Origin: an uncultured Steroidobacter sp.
GTDB lineage: Bacteria; Pseudomonadota; Gammaproteobacteria; Steroidobacterales; Steroidobacteraceae
Assembly: GCF_937958065.1 (NCBI RefSeq)
Contig: NZ_CALFXI010000115.1
Location: 1 to 53,105 of the forward strand
Direction of reading: 5' to 3'
Length of the DNA: 53,105 nt
Below are positions 39,809 through 49,215 of the stretch, in pieces. A program made the translations under genes and the position numbers. How positions within the stretch are numbered: position 1 is the first letter of the stretch; each line of letters starts with the position of its first letter. The notes under the pieces are model-generated. The model did no database searches. It saw only the letters and a list, made by a program, of their open reading frames with translations, and had not been told where the DNA came from.

Positions 39809-42800
39809 ATGAATTCTGCACAGATGGACACGGCGCGCTGGTACCAGGCGCTGAATTTGAGCGAGCGCGCGGCGTTACCAGGATGCGCTGACACTCAAAC
39901 CAGAGATGACCGCTCCGAGCGCGGCCGGGCTCGTCTGCAGCGTTGGCAATCGCAGCCACAGTTCGCGGCCGCCGACTCGCTCGAGGCCCGTTTGCAATCC
40001 GACGGTCTCACCCTGCAGGACTTTGAACGACTGCTGGATGAGCCGGCCGAAGCGCTGGGCCAGCGCGTGCAAACATCGCCGGACTGGCTCGAATACATTG
40101 GCACCGCATACAGCAGCGCGCATTCGCTGCTGGCACCGTTGGAACTGTCCTCCAATGTGAAGGAAACGCTGTTCGCGCGCACGTTGATTGCGGCGAATCC
40201 ATTGATTGCACATACCCGTCGAGCGCTGCGGGCGGACCTCGAAACCCATTCGGCCTCCTTGCTGGCACTGGGCGTGAGCGTGGCTGGAATGGAGCAGCTG
40301 TTGTACGAGGCGCTGCCCCGGCAACTTCTCAGCATCGCTTCCCGCACACTGGTGCTGGAAATGCACGTTCTGAAACTCCAGCAACGACTCGCGGGCGAGA
40401 CTCCCCAAGACCGCTTCGAGAGCTTCATCGAGCACCTGCAATCGCCGCAGACCTCACTGGCGCTGCTCAACGAATATCCCGTGCTCGCCCGCGAGCTGGT
40501 CTCCTGCTTGCGGAACTGGCACACATCGAGCGCACGCCTGGTCGCGAATCTGTGTGACGATTGGGCCGACCTCGTCTCGATGTTTCCAAAAGCCGGCGCT
40601 GCAGGCGCCCTGATCGATATCGAAGCCGGCGCAGGCGATCGTCATCGCGGCGGTCGCGCCGTCGTGATTCTCCGCTTCGCGAGCGGATGGAAGCTCGTCT
40701 ACAAGCCACGCTCGCTGGCCGTGGACGAGCACTTTCAGCGCTTGCTGAGGTGGGTCAACGAGCGCACGACAGGTCTGCAATTCCGCACGTTTCACACACT
40801 GACGCGGCCGGAGCACGGCTGGTCCGAGTTCATCGACCGGCACACAGACCTGTCCGCGAGCGAAGCGCAGCGCTACTTCCGCCGTCACGGCGGCTATCTC
40901 GCATTGTTATATCTGCTCGAAGCAACGGACTTTCACTACGAAAACCTCATCTGCGCAGGCGAGCACCCGATCCTGATCGATCTGGAGGCGCTGTTTCAAC
41001 CGCGCTTGCAGGACGAGCGACGCAACGATGCCAGCGACGTGGCCGGTCGCGAGATGAATTATTCCGTGCTGCGCGTCGGGCTGTTACCGCAGCGACTGTT
41101 CACGGACGGCAAGCGCGAGGGACTCGACGTGAGCGGTATCGGTGCTCTGGCGGGGCAAGTGACTCCGTTCGAGCTGCCGCTCTGGGCCGCAGCAGGGACC
41201 GATGAAATGCACCTGGTGCGCAAACAGGGCACGTTCCACGGCTCACCGAATCGGCCTCGCATCGACGGCAGAGAAGTCGACCCTTGCGAGTACATGGAAG
41301 ACATCGTCGCGGGCTTCGAACACGTGTACCGCGTGCTCATGGAACATCGACCGGAGCTGCTGGATGCGAAGGGACCCATTGCTCAGTTCGCCGACGACGA
41401 GGTACGAGTGCTGCTGCGGGCGACGCGCACGTATGCCCGCGTGATCCAGGAAAGCTTCCACCCCGATGTGCTGCGCGACGCACTCGATCGCGATCAGCTG
41501 TTCGACGCGCTTTGGAGCCGCGTGGAGCATCTGCCCGGTTTCGAGCACGTGCTCGCAGCGGAGCGACGGGAACTGTGGAACGGGGACATTCCGGTGTTCA
41601 CGGCTCGTCCGGGCGGGCGCACGCTGTTCACCGGCGACGGTCGTGCCATCGAAGGCTTCTTTTCCGGGTCGAGCCTGGAACTGACATGCCGCCAACTGCA
41701 GCGACTGAGCGAGGGCGATCTGTCACGCCAGTCGTGGTACATCCGCGCTGCCATGTCGACCATTGCGGCAGGCGATATCGAATCGAACTCAGTGGCCGCC
41801 GTAGCCCGGCGCCGAGCGAATCCCGCGACGCCCGCCGAGCCGTTGCCTCTGGCCATCGCTATTGGCGAGCGCCTGCATGAGCTGGCGATTCGCGGCGAGC
41901 GTGACGCCTCGTGGATCGGACTGGCACTGGTGAACAGCCGCAGCTTCGATCTGGCACCGCTGGCACTGGATCTGTACGACGGCCTGCCTGGCGTGGCTTT
42001 GTTTTTGGCTTATCTCGGCAAAGTCACCGAATCGAGCCGCCACACCGAGCTCGCGCGCGCCGCTGTTCAAGCGATCCGCTCGCAACTGCCGAAAGCGCGC
42101 ACCTTCGAGAAGTCGGTGGGCGCGTTCAGCGGCTGGGGAGGAATCATCCATCTCTGCACCCACCTCGGTCAGCTTTGGAATGAAGACGAGCTGCTCGCTG
42201 AAGCACATGCCATCGTCGATGCTTTGCCGCCGCTGATCGCGGCAGATCGAAATCTGGACATCATCGGCGGCGTCGCCGGCTGCGCACTCACCCTGCTGAA
42301 TGTGCACCGGATCACAGGCAGCGAACCCGCATTGCAGGGCGCTCGCCTGTGTGGCGAGAGGCTGGTGGAAACAGCCGAACGGCAGGACATCGGTGTGGGC
42401 TGGATGACCAACGTGCCAGCACCCGCGCCCCTGGCGGGCTTTTCGCATGGCGTTTCCGGCATCGCGTGGGCGCTGTTGGAGTTGGCCGCTGTTACGGGCG
42501 ATCGTGCGTACCGTGAGCTCGCTCATGAAGCACTGGCGTACGAGCGCACGCTCTTCAGCGCCGAACACAACAACTGGCGCGACATTCGCAGCTGGAGCCG
42601 CACCGACTCGATGACCGAGAAATTCCAGTATGCCTGGTGTCACGGCGCGCCCGGCATCGGGTTGTCACGCATGCTCATGCTCAGGCATCTGCAAGACCCG
42701 GTGATTCGCTCCGAGGCACGCCGTGCGCTCACCTCTACCCTCTCGCACGGCATCGGAGGAACGCACTGTCTATGCCACGGTGCGCTCGGGAATATCGATA

Positions 42801-43066
42801 CGGTCTTGTTGGCGGACCAGGTATTCGGCAAGTCGGGGCTCGGCGATGAGCCGGTGAGTCGGGTGCTCAATGACGTGGCCACTTCGGGGCCCCGTTGCGC
42901 GAACCCGGCCGGCATCGAATCGCCCGGACTGATGACGGGCCTTGCAGGGATTGGCTACGGCTTGTTGCGACTGGCCGCACCAGCAATCGTCCCTTCGGTG
43001 CTGACGCTCGCCCCACCTGCAGCTACATCCCGGGAGGAGTTGCTCGCGATCAGGCTGTGCAGCTGA
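39809..43066 (+). CDS. lanM: Class II lanthionine synthetase (LanM)
   Basis: A bifunctional enzyme of 1085 residues. The N-terminal DUF4135 dehydratase part includes LVYKPRSLAVDEHF (about residue 294), LEATDFHYENLI (about 374) and LIDLEALFQPRL (about 390), matching the kinase-like catalytic residues. The C-terminal LanC-like cyclase has FSHGVSGIAWALLE (about 877) and the zinc cysteines and histidine in WCHGAPGIG (about 942) and CLCHGALGN (about 988). It phosphorylates and eliminates Ser/Thr of the precursor and forms lanthionine rings. I prefer the ATG at 39809, which has GGAG about nine bases upstream; 39794 (MESGS) is the alternative. No LanT transporter/protease follows, so export must use an unlinked system. 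Confidence 0.94.
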   Translation: MNSAQMDTARWYQALNLSERAALPGCADTQTRDDRSERGRARLQRWQSQPQFAAADSLEARLQSDGLTLQDFERLLDEPAEALGQRVQTSPDWLEYIGTAYSSAHSLLAPLELSSNVKETLFARTLIAANPLIAHTRRALRADLETHSASLLALGVSVAGMEQLLYEALPRQLLSIASRTLVLEMHVLKLQQRLAGETPQDRFESFIEHLQSPQTSLALLNEYPVLARELVSCLRNWHTSSARLVANLCDDWADLVSMFPKAGAAGALIDIEAGAGDRHRGGRAVVILRFASGWKLVYKPRSLAVDEHFQRLLRWVNERTTGLQFRTFHTLTRPEHGWSEFIDRHTDLSASEAQRYFRRHGGYLALLYLLEATDFHYENLICAGEHPILIDLEALFQPRLQDERRNDASDVAGREMNYSVLRVGLLPQRLFTDGKREGLDVSGIGALAGQVTPFELPLWAAAGTDEMHLVRKQGTFHGSPNRPRIDGREVDPCEYMEDIVAGFEHVYRVLMEHRPELLDAKGPIAQFADDEVRVLLRATRTYARVIQESFHPDVLRDALDRDQLFDALWSRVEHLPGFEHVLAAERRELWNGDIPVFTARPGGRTLFTGDGRAIEGFFSGSSLELTCRQLQRLSEGDLSRQSWYIRAAMSTIAAGDIESNSVAAVARRRANPATPAEPLPLAIAIGERLHELAIRGERDASWIGLALVNSRSFDLAPLALDLYDGLPGVALFLAYLGKVTESSRHTELARAAVQAIRSQLPKARTFEKSVGAFSGWGGIIHLCTHLGQLWNEDELLAEAHAIVDALPPLIAADRNLDIIGGVAGCALTLLNVHRITGSEPALQGARLCGERLVETAERQDIGVGWMTNVPAPAPLAGFSHGVSGIAWALLELAAVTGDRAYRELAHEALAYERTLFSAEHNNWRDIRSWSRTDSMTEKFQYAWCHGAPGIGLSRMLMLRHLQDPVIRSEARRALTSTLSHGIGGTHCLCHGALGNIDTVLLADQVFGKSGLGDEPVSRVLNDVATSGPRCANPAGIESPGLMTGLAGIGYGLLRLAAPAIVPSVLTLAPPAATSREELLAIRLCS

Positions 43067-43137
43067 GGTGCCGCCCCTCCGCAACGATTGCAACTTCGCC
43101 GGGACGCTGGGTACCCTTATGAGGTCAAAGGAACCTC

Positions 43138-43836
43138 ATGCCCCAACGACTCCCGCTTCTAATGTTGCCCGGCCTGTTGTGCGATCAGCGGCTGTGGCGT
43201 GATCAAGCTCGTGATCTTGGCGACATTGCCGAGCCGACCATCCCGGACCTCACGCTCGACGACAGCTTGAGCGCCATGGCCAGGCGCGTCCTCGACGCCG
43301 CGCCCGAACGATTTGCGTTGGCCGCGCTCTCGATGGGCGGCTACGTCGCCTTCGAAATCCTGCGTCAGCAGCCGGAGCGCGTGACGCGACTCGCGCTGGT
43401 GGATACCAGCGCCGCGCTCGACTCGCCGCAACGAGTCACGCAACGGCTCGCTGGCATCAAGTCGCTCGAGCACGGTCGCTTCTTCGGCGTCACGAGTCGC
43501 ATGCTTCCGCAGCTGGTTCATGCCAGGCATGTGCATGGGCCCATCGGTAAGGAAGTCCAGGCCATGGCAAAGCGGGTCGGCGGCGATGCGTTCCTGCGTC
43601 AGCAAAACGCCATTCTGAATCGGCCCGACTCGCGGCCATTGCTTGCATCGATCAACGTTCCCACTCTGGTTGCCGTGGGTGATTCGGACATTCTCACACC
43701 GCCGAGCGATGCCGAGGAGATGCATCGTCGGATCGCAGGCTCGACTTATTACGTGTTTGCTGCGTGCGGTCATCTGCCGCCAATGGAAGTGCCCGACGAG
43801 ACGACACAGCTGTTGCGCCGCTGGCTGCTTGAATAA
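43138..43836 (+). CDS. Alpha/beta hydrolase
   Basis: A small alpha/beta-fold hydrolase of 232 residues. It starts PLLMLPGLLCDQRLWRDQ, has the nucleophile elbow ALSMGGYVAFEIL with the catalytic serine, a later VAVGDSDILTPPSDAEEMH aspartate segment and a final FAACGHLPPMEVP histidine, so the triad is complete. No signal is seen. Similar proteins include esterases and MhpC/BioH-like enzymes, and the substrate is unknown. It follows lanM by 71 bases; whether it belongs to the lanthipeptide cluster or is a chance neighbour cannot be decided, and hydrolases of this kind are not standard tailoring enzymes. Confidence 0.88.
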   Translation: MPQRLPLLMLPGLLCDQRLWRDQARDLGDIAEPTIPDLTLDDSLSAMARRVLDAAPERFALAALSMGGYVAFEILRQQPERVTRLALVDTSAALDSPQRVTQRLAGIKSLEHGRFFGVTSRMLPQLVHARHVHGPIGKEVQAMAKRVGGDAFLRQQNAILNRPDSRPLLASINVPTLVAVGDSDILTPPSDAEEMHRRIAGSTYYVFAACGHLPPMEVPDETTQLLRRWLLE

Positions 43837-43903
43837 ATTTCATGACCAGTGACGACGACGCCACCGTATAGCGCCGCATCGCGGGCCGGCGCATGATCGC
43901 CGC

Positions 43904-45967
43904 ATGGCTCGCATCCCTACCCTCGTCATCGGGCTGGCCGGCACTCTCTTGCTCGGCAGCTGCACCACTGCGAAAACACCGGCCACGCCACCGCTGTTGC
44001 GCTTCCAGATCGACGAGGGGCGCAACATCAACAGCTTCGTGCGCGAGGGCGCGGTGGCTGCACACTTATTGTTACGATCGGGCACCGACCCGCGCATCCT
44101 CGTCGCCTTTCCTGCCGGCAACAGCGGCGTCGGTCTCTGGTTCGGCAACAGCGACTCGTCCGTGGAATGGACGCTGCCCCGACCTCCCAGCCTCTTGAAC
44201 GACAAAGATGCCCAGGGCCGCCCGCTTCATGGCATCGAAGCGGAAGTCAGCGCCGATACCGGGAAACTCGGCATTCACGCAGCGGTACTGTCATCGGTGC
44301 GAGTGCTGCGTGACTATCAGGCGCTCGGCACCGTGCCGGAAGGTATCGCGGTGGCACCGACTGTCACAGGCAATCGCATCGTCTGGGCCAGAAACAGGCT
44401 CGACGGTGCGCCGGGCTATCGGCTCTCGATCGAAGCGCTCGACGGTGCCCGCATATCGAACAAAGCCATCACCAGCTCGGATGGAAAGCTGCGCCTGAAG
44501 ATTGAAGCGTTGACCGGCGAGAGGCCGCTGACCGCGATCGACAAGACTTCTCTGCTGACCGCAACCGCCGCGCGCGACACGCGCGCTCGCGACGTACTCA
44601 CGTTTCTGAGCTATCGGGAGAAATATCTGGCCGGCTCCTGGCGCTTCGATACCTACTTCGGCCGCGACACCTTGATGTCACTCACCCTGCTCACGCCAGT
44701 CCTGCAGCACCTGGCCATCGAGAGCGGCATCGGCTCGGTGCTCACCCGATTGGCGCCGGATGGCGAAGTCGCCCATGAAGAAGACATCGGGGAGTTCGCC
44801 GTGCTCCGCAACTCCAGGGAAGGCCGCGGAGCGGTCGATACGCCCATCTATGACTACGGAATGATCGATGACGACTTCATGCTAGCGCCGCTCACGGCAA
44901 ATTGGTTGCTGGACAATGAGGGCCGCACCCGCGCGCCAAAGTTCTTCGCGGAGAAGAATGCCGCGGGCGTGCGACAAGGCGACGCCCTCGTAAAGAACTT
45001 GCTTTGGGTGGTGGAACGCACAGCGGCGTTCGCAGCCGATCCCAAACCCGCGAACCTCGTCGGTCTGAAAGAAGGCCGCATGACCGGGCAATGGCGCGAT
45101 AGCGAGGAAGGCTTGGGCCGGGGGCGTTATGCGTATGACGTGAACGCCGTGTTCGTCCCGGCGGCGCTCGAAGCCATCGATCGACTCGTGCAGAGCGGTT
45201 TGCTCGACACGCATCTCTCGGATTCCCAACGTCGCACTTTGCAGAAGGCTCGCTCTCAACATGCCGTGTGGTCACGCAAGGCACCACCGATGTTCGTTGT
45301 CACCGTACCAGCGAAACAGGCGCGGGATGAGGTAGCCGCATATGCCGCTACCATCGGCGTGGATTCGGAAGCGCCACTAGCCGCACTCGCCAGTGACCTC
45401 GGCGGGCAATCGTTGACGTTCAATGCGCTGGCACTCGACGCGAACGGCAAGCCGATTCCCATCATGCATTCCGACGACGGATTCGCACTGCTGTTCAGCA
45501 ATCCCACGCCCGCTCAGCTGCAGCGCTCGATCGACGCGATCATGCGTCCATTTCCAGCAGGTTTGATGACGCCTGTCGGCTTGCTGGTCGCCAATCCGGC
45601 ATTCACCGATCGAGAGACGCAGTCTCGCTTCGGCAACGCGGCGTATCACGGCACGGTGGTCTGGTCATGGCAGCAAGCAGTGTTCGCGGCGGGACTCAGT
45701 CGTCAGCTCGCAAGAACTGACCTGTCGGCTGACCTGCGCACGCGACTGGAGAGCGCGCGAGCTCAACTATGGAAGGCGATCGATGCGACCAATGCGCTGC
45801 GCTCTTCGGAGCTGTGGTCGTGGTCGTTTGCGAATGGTCAGTATCGTCCCGAAGCATTCGGGCAACACGACACGCATGCGGACGAATCGAACGCGGCTCA
45901 GCTGTGGAGCACGGTGTTTCTATCGTTCCAGAACGGAGAATGGCTGGGCGCGAAGCCCGCGAAGTGA
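43904..45967 (+). CDS. Large lipoprotein resembling a six-hairpin glycosidase
   Basis: A protein of 687 residues with a lipoprotein signal (LVIGLAGTLLLGSC), so probably anchored in a membrane. The N-terminal 200 residues look beta-rich; the C-terminal two thirds look all-helical, with segments such as YLAGSWRFDTYFGRDTLMSL, APDGEVAHEEDIGEFAVL, YDYGMIDDDFMLAPL and YAYDVNAVFVPAALEAID that recall (alpha/alpha)6 barrel glycoside hydrolases, in which acidic residues after such aromatic strands are catalytic. YHGTVVWSWQQAVFAAGL near the end is also of that type. I do not recognise a named family, so activity on a glycan is inference. It lies 67 bases after the hydrolase and precedes the convergent nickel operon. 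Confidence 0.75.
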   Translation: MARIPTLVIGLAGTLLLGSCTTAKTPATPPLLRFQIDEGRNINSFVREGAVAAHLLLRSGTDPRILVAFPAGNSGVGLWFGNSDSSVEWTLPRPPSLLNDKDAQGRPLHGIEAEVSADTGKLGIHAAVLSSVRVLRDYQALGTVPEGIAVAPTVTGNRIVWARNRLDGAPGYRLSIEALDGARISNKAITSSDGKLRLKIEALTGERPLTAIDKTSLLTATAARDTRARDVLTFLSYREKYLAGSWRFDTYFGRDTLMSLTLLTPVLQHLAIESGIGSVLTRLAPDGEVAHEEDIGEFAVLRNSREGRGAVDTPIYDYGMIDDDFMLAPLTANWLLDNEGRTRAPKFFAEKNAAGVRQGDALVKNLLWVVERTAAFAADPKPANLVGLKEGRMTGQWRDSEEGLGRGRYAYDVNAVFVPAALEAIDRLVQSGLLDTHLSDSQRRTLQKARSQHAVWSRKAPPMFVVTVPAKQARDEVAAYAATIGVDSEAPLAALASDLGGQSLTFNALALDANGKPIPIMHSDDGFALLFSNPTPAQLQRSIDAIMRPFPAGLMTPVGLLVANPAFTDRETQSRFGNAAYHGTVVWSWQQAVFAAGLSRQLARTDLSADLRTRLESARAQLWKAIDATNALRSSELWSWSFANGQYRPEAFGQHDTHADESNAAQLWSTVFLSFQNGEWLGAKPAK

Positions 45968-45968
45968 T

Positions 45969-46448
45969 TCATCGATTCGTGGCAGCGCCGGCCGCGGCGC
46001 GCCGGCGTGAAATCACGACCGGCACGAGCGACGCAAGCAACAGGAAGCCGATGACTGCCCAGGCGGGCGGCAGCCAGGATTGATCTTCGGCCGCGGCTTC
46101 CTTCTCGATGAGCTGCGGGCGCGCGTTGGCGACCGCTTCGATCTCGACATCCACGCCGTGGCCTTCGGCGGCATACGCGGAGATCCGATAGCGGTGGCCC
46201 TGAGTCACCGGGAAGCTGAACTTGCCGGAATCGTCAGTCTCCGCAGTCACGACGGCCGCATTCGCCGTCGAGAGGTCGAGCAGTTCGACAGGCTCTCGCA
46301 CGGCCAGCTCACCGTTCGAGTAATACACCGTGCCTTCGATGTGGTCGCCCACGTGCCTGGCATCGAGCAACAGCCCGTGCGCGGCCGCCAGACCCGGCAT
46401 GAGGAGCACCAGGCAAGCAAACGCGCGAAGTCTTGCGATGATTTGCAT
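45969..46448 (-). CDS. Small exported membrane-anchored protein of the nickel locus (NikL-like)
   Basis: A protein of about 159 residues with a signal peptide (LRAFACLVLLMPGLAAAHG), a beta-sandwich middle (VGDHIEGTVYYSNGELAVREPVELL, DDSGKFSFPVTQGHRYRISAYA) resembling a carboxypeptidase-like regulatory fold, and a C-terminal transmembrane helix (WAVIGFLLLASLVPVVI) with a basic tail. This topology resembles the NikL/CbiL-type small auxiliary proteins of nickel and cobalt uptake systems. The start at 46448 is four bases after the DUF4198 stop; an upstream frame to 46484 overlaps that gene. It is the last gene of the minus-strand nickel operon. Confidence 0.75.
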   Translation of the reverse strand: MQIIARLRAFACLVLLMPGLAAAHGLLLDARHVGDHIEGTVYYSNGELAVREPVELLDLSTANAAVVTAETDDSGKFSFPVTQGHRYRISAYAAEGHGVDVEIEAVANARPQLIEKEAAAEDQSWLPPAWAVIGFLLLASLVPVVISRRRAAAGAATNR

Positions 46449-46452
46449 GGCG

Positions 46453-47169
46453 TTATTTCGCATCGAACCCGAAGGAATATTCATAACTCAGCTCCGTATA
46501 TTTTGGATTGCCGGCGACCGCAATCCGCTTGCCGGCCCACAGCCTGTTGAAACCTCGCTTCGGCACGAAGGCCGCGATGCCATTCGCATCGGTCACTGGA
46601 TCCGCCGCCGTCCCCTCCTCGCCGTGACCGAGCTTTACACCGGCGACCGGCTTGCCATCCTGAAGCACACGCACCCGGAACGGCTGATTGGCGACCGGCT
46701 GCTGCGCCGACAAAGGAACGACTTCGAATGGCTGGCCGAGCGTTTTCGTCACCAGCGGCGCCCAATCCAACACCGTCTTGTGATACTTCACGGCATAGGT
46801 GGCACGCGTGGCGCCGGGCACTTCGTTCATCGGCTTCTCGACGCTCGGGCCGGTCGCCGGACGCGCGTGAATGCCATTGTCGAAGTGCATCGAGATCAAA
46901 GCCGGCGCGCCATCGACGTGCAGCCGGACACCATCGTCGGTCACATCCTGCTTCACATCGAGCTTCTTGCCCTGCTTGTCGACGGCCTCGACCTGTTTGA
47001 TCTTCTCCGGCCTGTAGGTCTCCAGCTTGCCGGCGTGCCCGCCAAAGAAAACCTGGTAATCGCCCTGGTTCTGCGGCACCGGTTCGAGCCATACCGTGTG
47101 TGCCATGGCGGTCGAGCCGCAACACGTGAGCACGGCGGAAAGAATCAGCTGGCGTGATCTGTCGAACAT
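46453..47169 (-). CDS. DUF4198 periplasmic protein (NikK-like)
   Basis: A protein of 238 residues with a signal peptide (LILSAVLTCCGSTAMAH), whose mature form begins HTVWLEPVP, the typical start of DUF4198 proteins. Further segments are GDYQVFFGGHAGKLETY, VRLHVDGAPALISMHFDNG, PFEVVPLSAQQPVANQPFRVRVLQDGKPVAGVKL and a final ELSYEYSFGF. DUF4198 proteins are found with nickel and cobalt transporters and receptors, and the exposed N-terminal histidine after signal cleavage may bind metal. It lies 12 bases downstream of the TonB receptor. Confidence 0.87.
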   Translation of the reverse strand: MFDRSRQLILSAVLTCCGSTAMAHTVWLEPVPQNQGDYQVFFGGHAGKLETYRPEKIKQVEAVDKQGKKLDVKQDVTDDGVRLHVDGAPALISMHFDNGIHARPATGPSVEKPMNEVPGATRATYAVKYHKTVLDWAPLVTKTLGQPFEVVPLSAQQPVANQPFRVRVLQDGKPVAGVKLGHGEEGTAADPVTDANGIAAFVPKRGFNRLWAGKRIAVAGNPKYTELSYEYSFGFDAK

Positions 47170-47181
47170 TTCAATGTCTCG

Positions 47182-49203
47182 CTAGAAATCGAACTGGATG
47201 CCGGCGCGCACGGTGCGCGGCGAACCTGGAGCGAACAAGAGCTGACCGCCGATGACCGAAACCGACGTCGCGTACTTCTCGTCCGTCACGTTGTCGAGCC
47301 GGGCGTAGACGCGATAGTTGCGCACTCCGCGATGCGTGTACGAAACGCCGATGTCGAGCAAGTCGTAGCTCGCCGCTTGCAACGTGTTCAGCGCGTCGAC
47401 TTCGTACTCGCCCACGTAGCGCCAGAAGGCATTCACAGCCCAATCCGCGAATGGACGGAAGGTTGCTTCGAGACTGCCGGAATGCTCGGGCACGCCGGGC
47501 ACAGCCAGGCCCAACAATCGCGCGTCCGCATTCTGATCCACCTTCGCATCGGTGACGCCATAGACCGCGCTCAACTCGAAACTCTCGACCGGTTTCCAGC
47601 GCGCGCTCGCTTCGATACCTTCACGCAGAGTCGCGCCGTAGTTCTCGTAGATGCCCGGCGAGACCGTGCGCACTTCGCCCGTCGACTTCAGTCGATAGCC
47701 GGCGATGTCGAGCTCGAATGCGGCGGCGGCGACGCGCATCCCGATCTCTGTCTGCCGGAACACGTTCTCGTCGAGCGGCTGACCGCCGATTGCATATTTC
47801 ACGAAGCCGTTCGCCAACGCGAAGCCTTCCGCCCAGCTGGCTCGCAACTGCAGCCAGTCGGTGACCTGCGAATGCACGCCCACCTTCGGACTCACATGGT
47901 CGGCGTCGTTGAGTGCGCCGCACGGATCGGTGCCCGTCTCCGCTCTACGCAGCTCACAGCCACCGGTGAATCGATCGGCACGCAAAGCCAGAGACACCTG
48001 TGCGAGCGGGTGCACATTCGCCCTGACCTCGCCGAACGCCGAGACGCTGTTGAGCTCGGTCTCACGATCCGACTGCGCCGGCAGCACGCGGCGACGATGA
48101 TCCAGGCCGTCGAAGAACTTGTACTCGGTGGACTCGCGGAACGTTTCTACGCCAGCGATGTAGCTCACCGGAATGGACGCCAGTGCCGTCACGCCATTGA
48201 GGCTGGTGCCGGCGCCATACACGCTTCGATCGTAGGTTTCTTCGCGCTGACGCCAGGCCGTCGCATTGATCGGCCGCGAGAACCAGCGCGTGAAATCCTG
48301 CTGAGTCGTGTACGCGAAGGTCAGCAGCTTCAGCTCGTCGCTGATCTGATAGTTCACATCGCCGCGGACCGTCAGGAATTCCTTGTCCGCACCGTCGTTC
48401 TGGGTGTTCGGATCGATGCCGCGAGGATCCGACAGGAATTGAGCCTCGGTGAGATAGGAGGCCGAGTCGCTCTCGGATTGCAGATAACGTGTCGACAGCG
48501 CGACCTGCAGATCCGGCGTCACCGCCGCCGACCAGCGTCCCGAGAACGTGCCGCGATTGGTCTTGCTCTGCGGCCGATAGCTGTCGGTACGAAACAGCTG
48601 TCCTGCGAGATTGACCTGCTGTGTCTCCCCGAGCTTCGCGCCATAAGCGGCTTGCAGGTCGACGGTGCCGTACGAGCCCAGCGACAGATCCGTCTCAGCG
48701 TAGTCGCCGCTCTTGCGCGTCTGGATATCGACCAGACCGCCGCGATTGTAATTGCCGTACAACGCCGACACCGGGCCCTTGAAGACGGTGAACGATTCGA
48801 TCTCGAGCGGCACGACCGTGTTCAGATCCACATAGCCGTCGGCGTGCGACATGGCTTCATTCAGAGGAATGCCATCGATGACCGCGCCCAGATCGCCGCC
48901 GTGGCCGCCGTTGCCGAAGCCGCGAATCACGATGTTGCTCGCCACCGAACCGAGTTGCAGATCGCGCACGACCATGCCCGGCACGAAGCGAAACAGATCA
49001 TCCACATCAGGCAGCGCCTGCTCGCGGATGGCAACTGTATCGAGAACCGTCGCGCTGTACGCCGAATCTTCGGAGCGCAACAACTGGCCCTTGACGACCA
49101 CTTCATCGATCGTCGCCACTTCCGCCGCAGCAACGAACGATAGCGATCCTAGCGCGCAGGCCACCGCCCATCGCAATACGTTATTCGACATATGCATCGC
49201 CAC
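47182..49203 (-). CDS. TonB-dependent receptor of the nickel locus
   Basis: An outer-membrane receptor of 673 residues, the compact size usual for metal or metallophore receptors. It has a signal (VACALGSLSFVAAAE), a TonB-box-like IDEVVVKGQ, a plug (VDDLFRFVPGMVVRDLQLG, IVIRGFGNGGHGGDLGAVIDG, KGPVSALYGNYNRGG) and a barrel ending VRAGIQFDF. The plug is rich in His/Asp (GGHGGD, MSHADGYVD), which may suit metal capture. Gene order with a HupE permease and DUF4198 protein, opposite nikR, points to nickel or a nickel chelate as ligand. The GTG at 49203 has GGAG seven bases upstream; ATGs at 49197 and 49191 are alternatives. Confidence 0.92.
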   Translation of the reverse strand: MAMHMSNNVLRWAVACALGSLSFVAAAEVATIDEVVVKGQLLRSEDSAYSATVLDTVAIREQALPDVDDLFRFVPGMVVRDLQLGSVASNIVIRGFGNGGHGGDLGAVIDGIPLNEAMSHADGYVDLNTVVPLEIESFTVFKGPVSALYGNYNRGGLVDIQTRKSGDYAETDLSLGSYGTVDLQAAYGAKLGETQQVNLAGQLFRTDSYRPQSKTNRGTFSGRWSAAVTPDLQVALSTRYLQSESDSASYLTEAQFLSDPRGIDPNTQNDGADKEFLTVRGDVNYQISDELKLLTFAYTTQQDFTRWFSRPINATAWRQREETYDRSVYGAGTSLNGVTALASIPVSYIAGVETFRESTEYKFFDGLDHRRRVLPAQSDRETELNSVSAFGEVRANVHPLAQVSLALRADRFTGGCELRRAETGTDPCGALNDADHVSPKVGVHSQVTDWLQLRASWAEGFALANGFVKYAIGGQPLDENVFRQTEIGMRVAAAAFELDIAGYRLKSTGEVRTVSPGIYENYGATLREGIEASARWKPVESFELSAVYGVTDAKVDQNADARLLGLAVPGVPEHSGSLEATFRPFADWAVNAFWRYVGEYEVDALNTLQAASYDLLDIGVSYTHRGVRNYRVYARLDNVTDEKYATSVSVIGGQLLFAPGSPRTVRAGIQFDF

Positions 49204-49215
49204 GACCGTTCTCCA

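Noticed and set aside
43138..45967. Lanthipeptide tailoring or immunity genes
   Set aside because: Same strand and close to lanM, but neither the alpha/beta hydrolase nor the lipoprotein resembles known lanthipeptide protease, exporter or immunity proteins. Linkage alone is not enough.
47332..49143. Long open frame opposite the nickel-locus TonB receptor
   Set aside because: Antisense shadow with biased composition; the receptor, plug and barrel motifs are clear on the minus strand.
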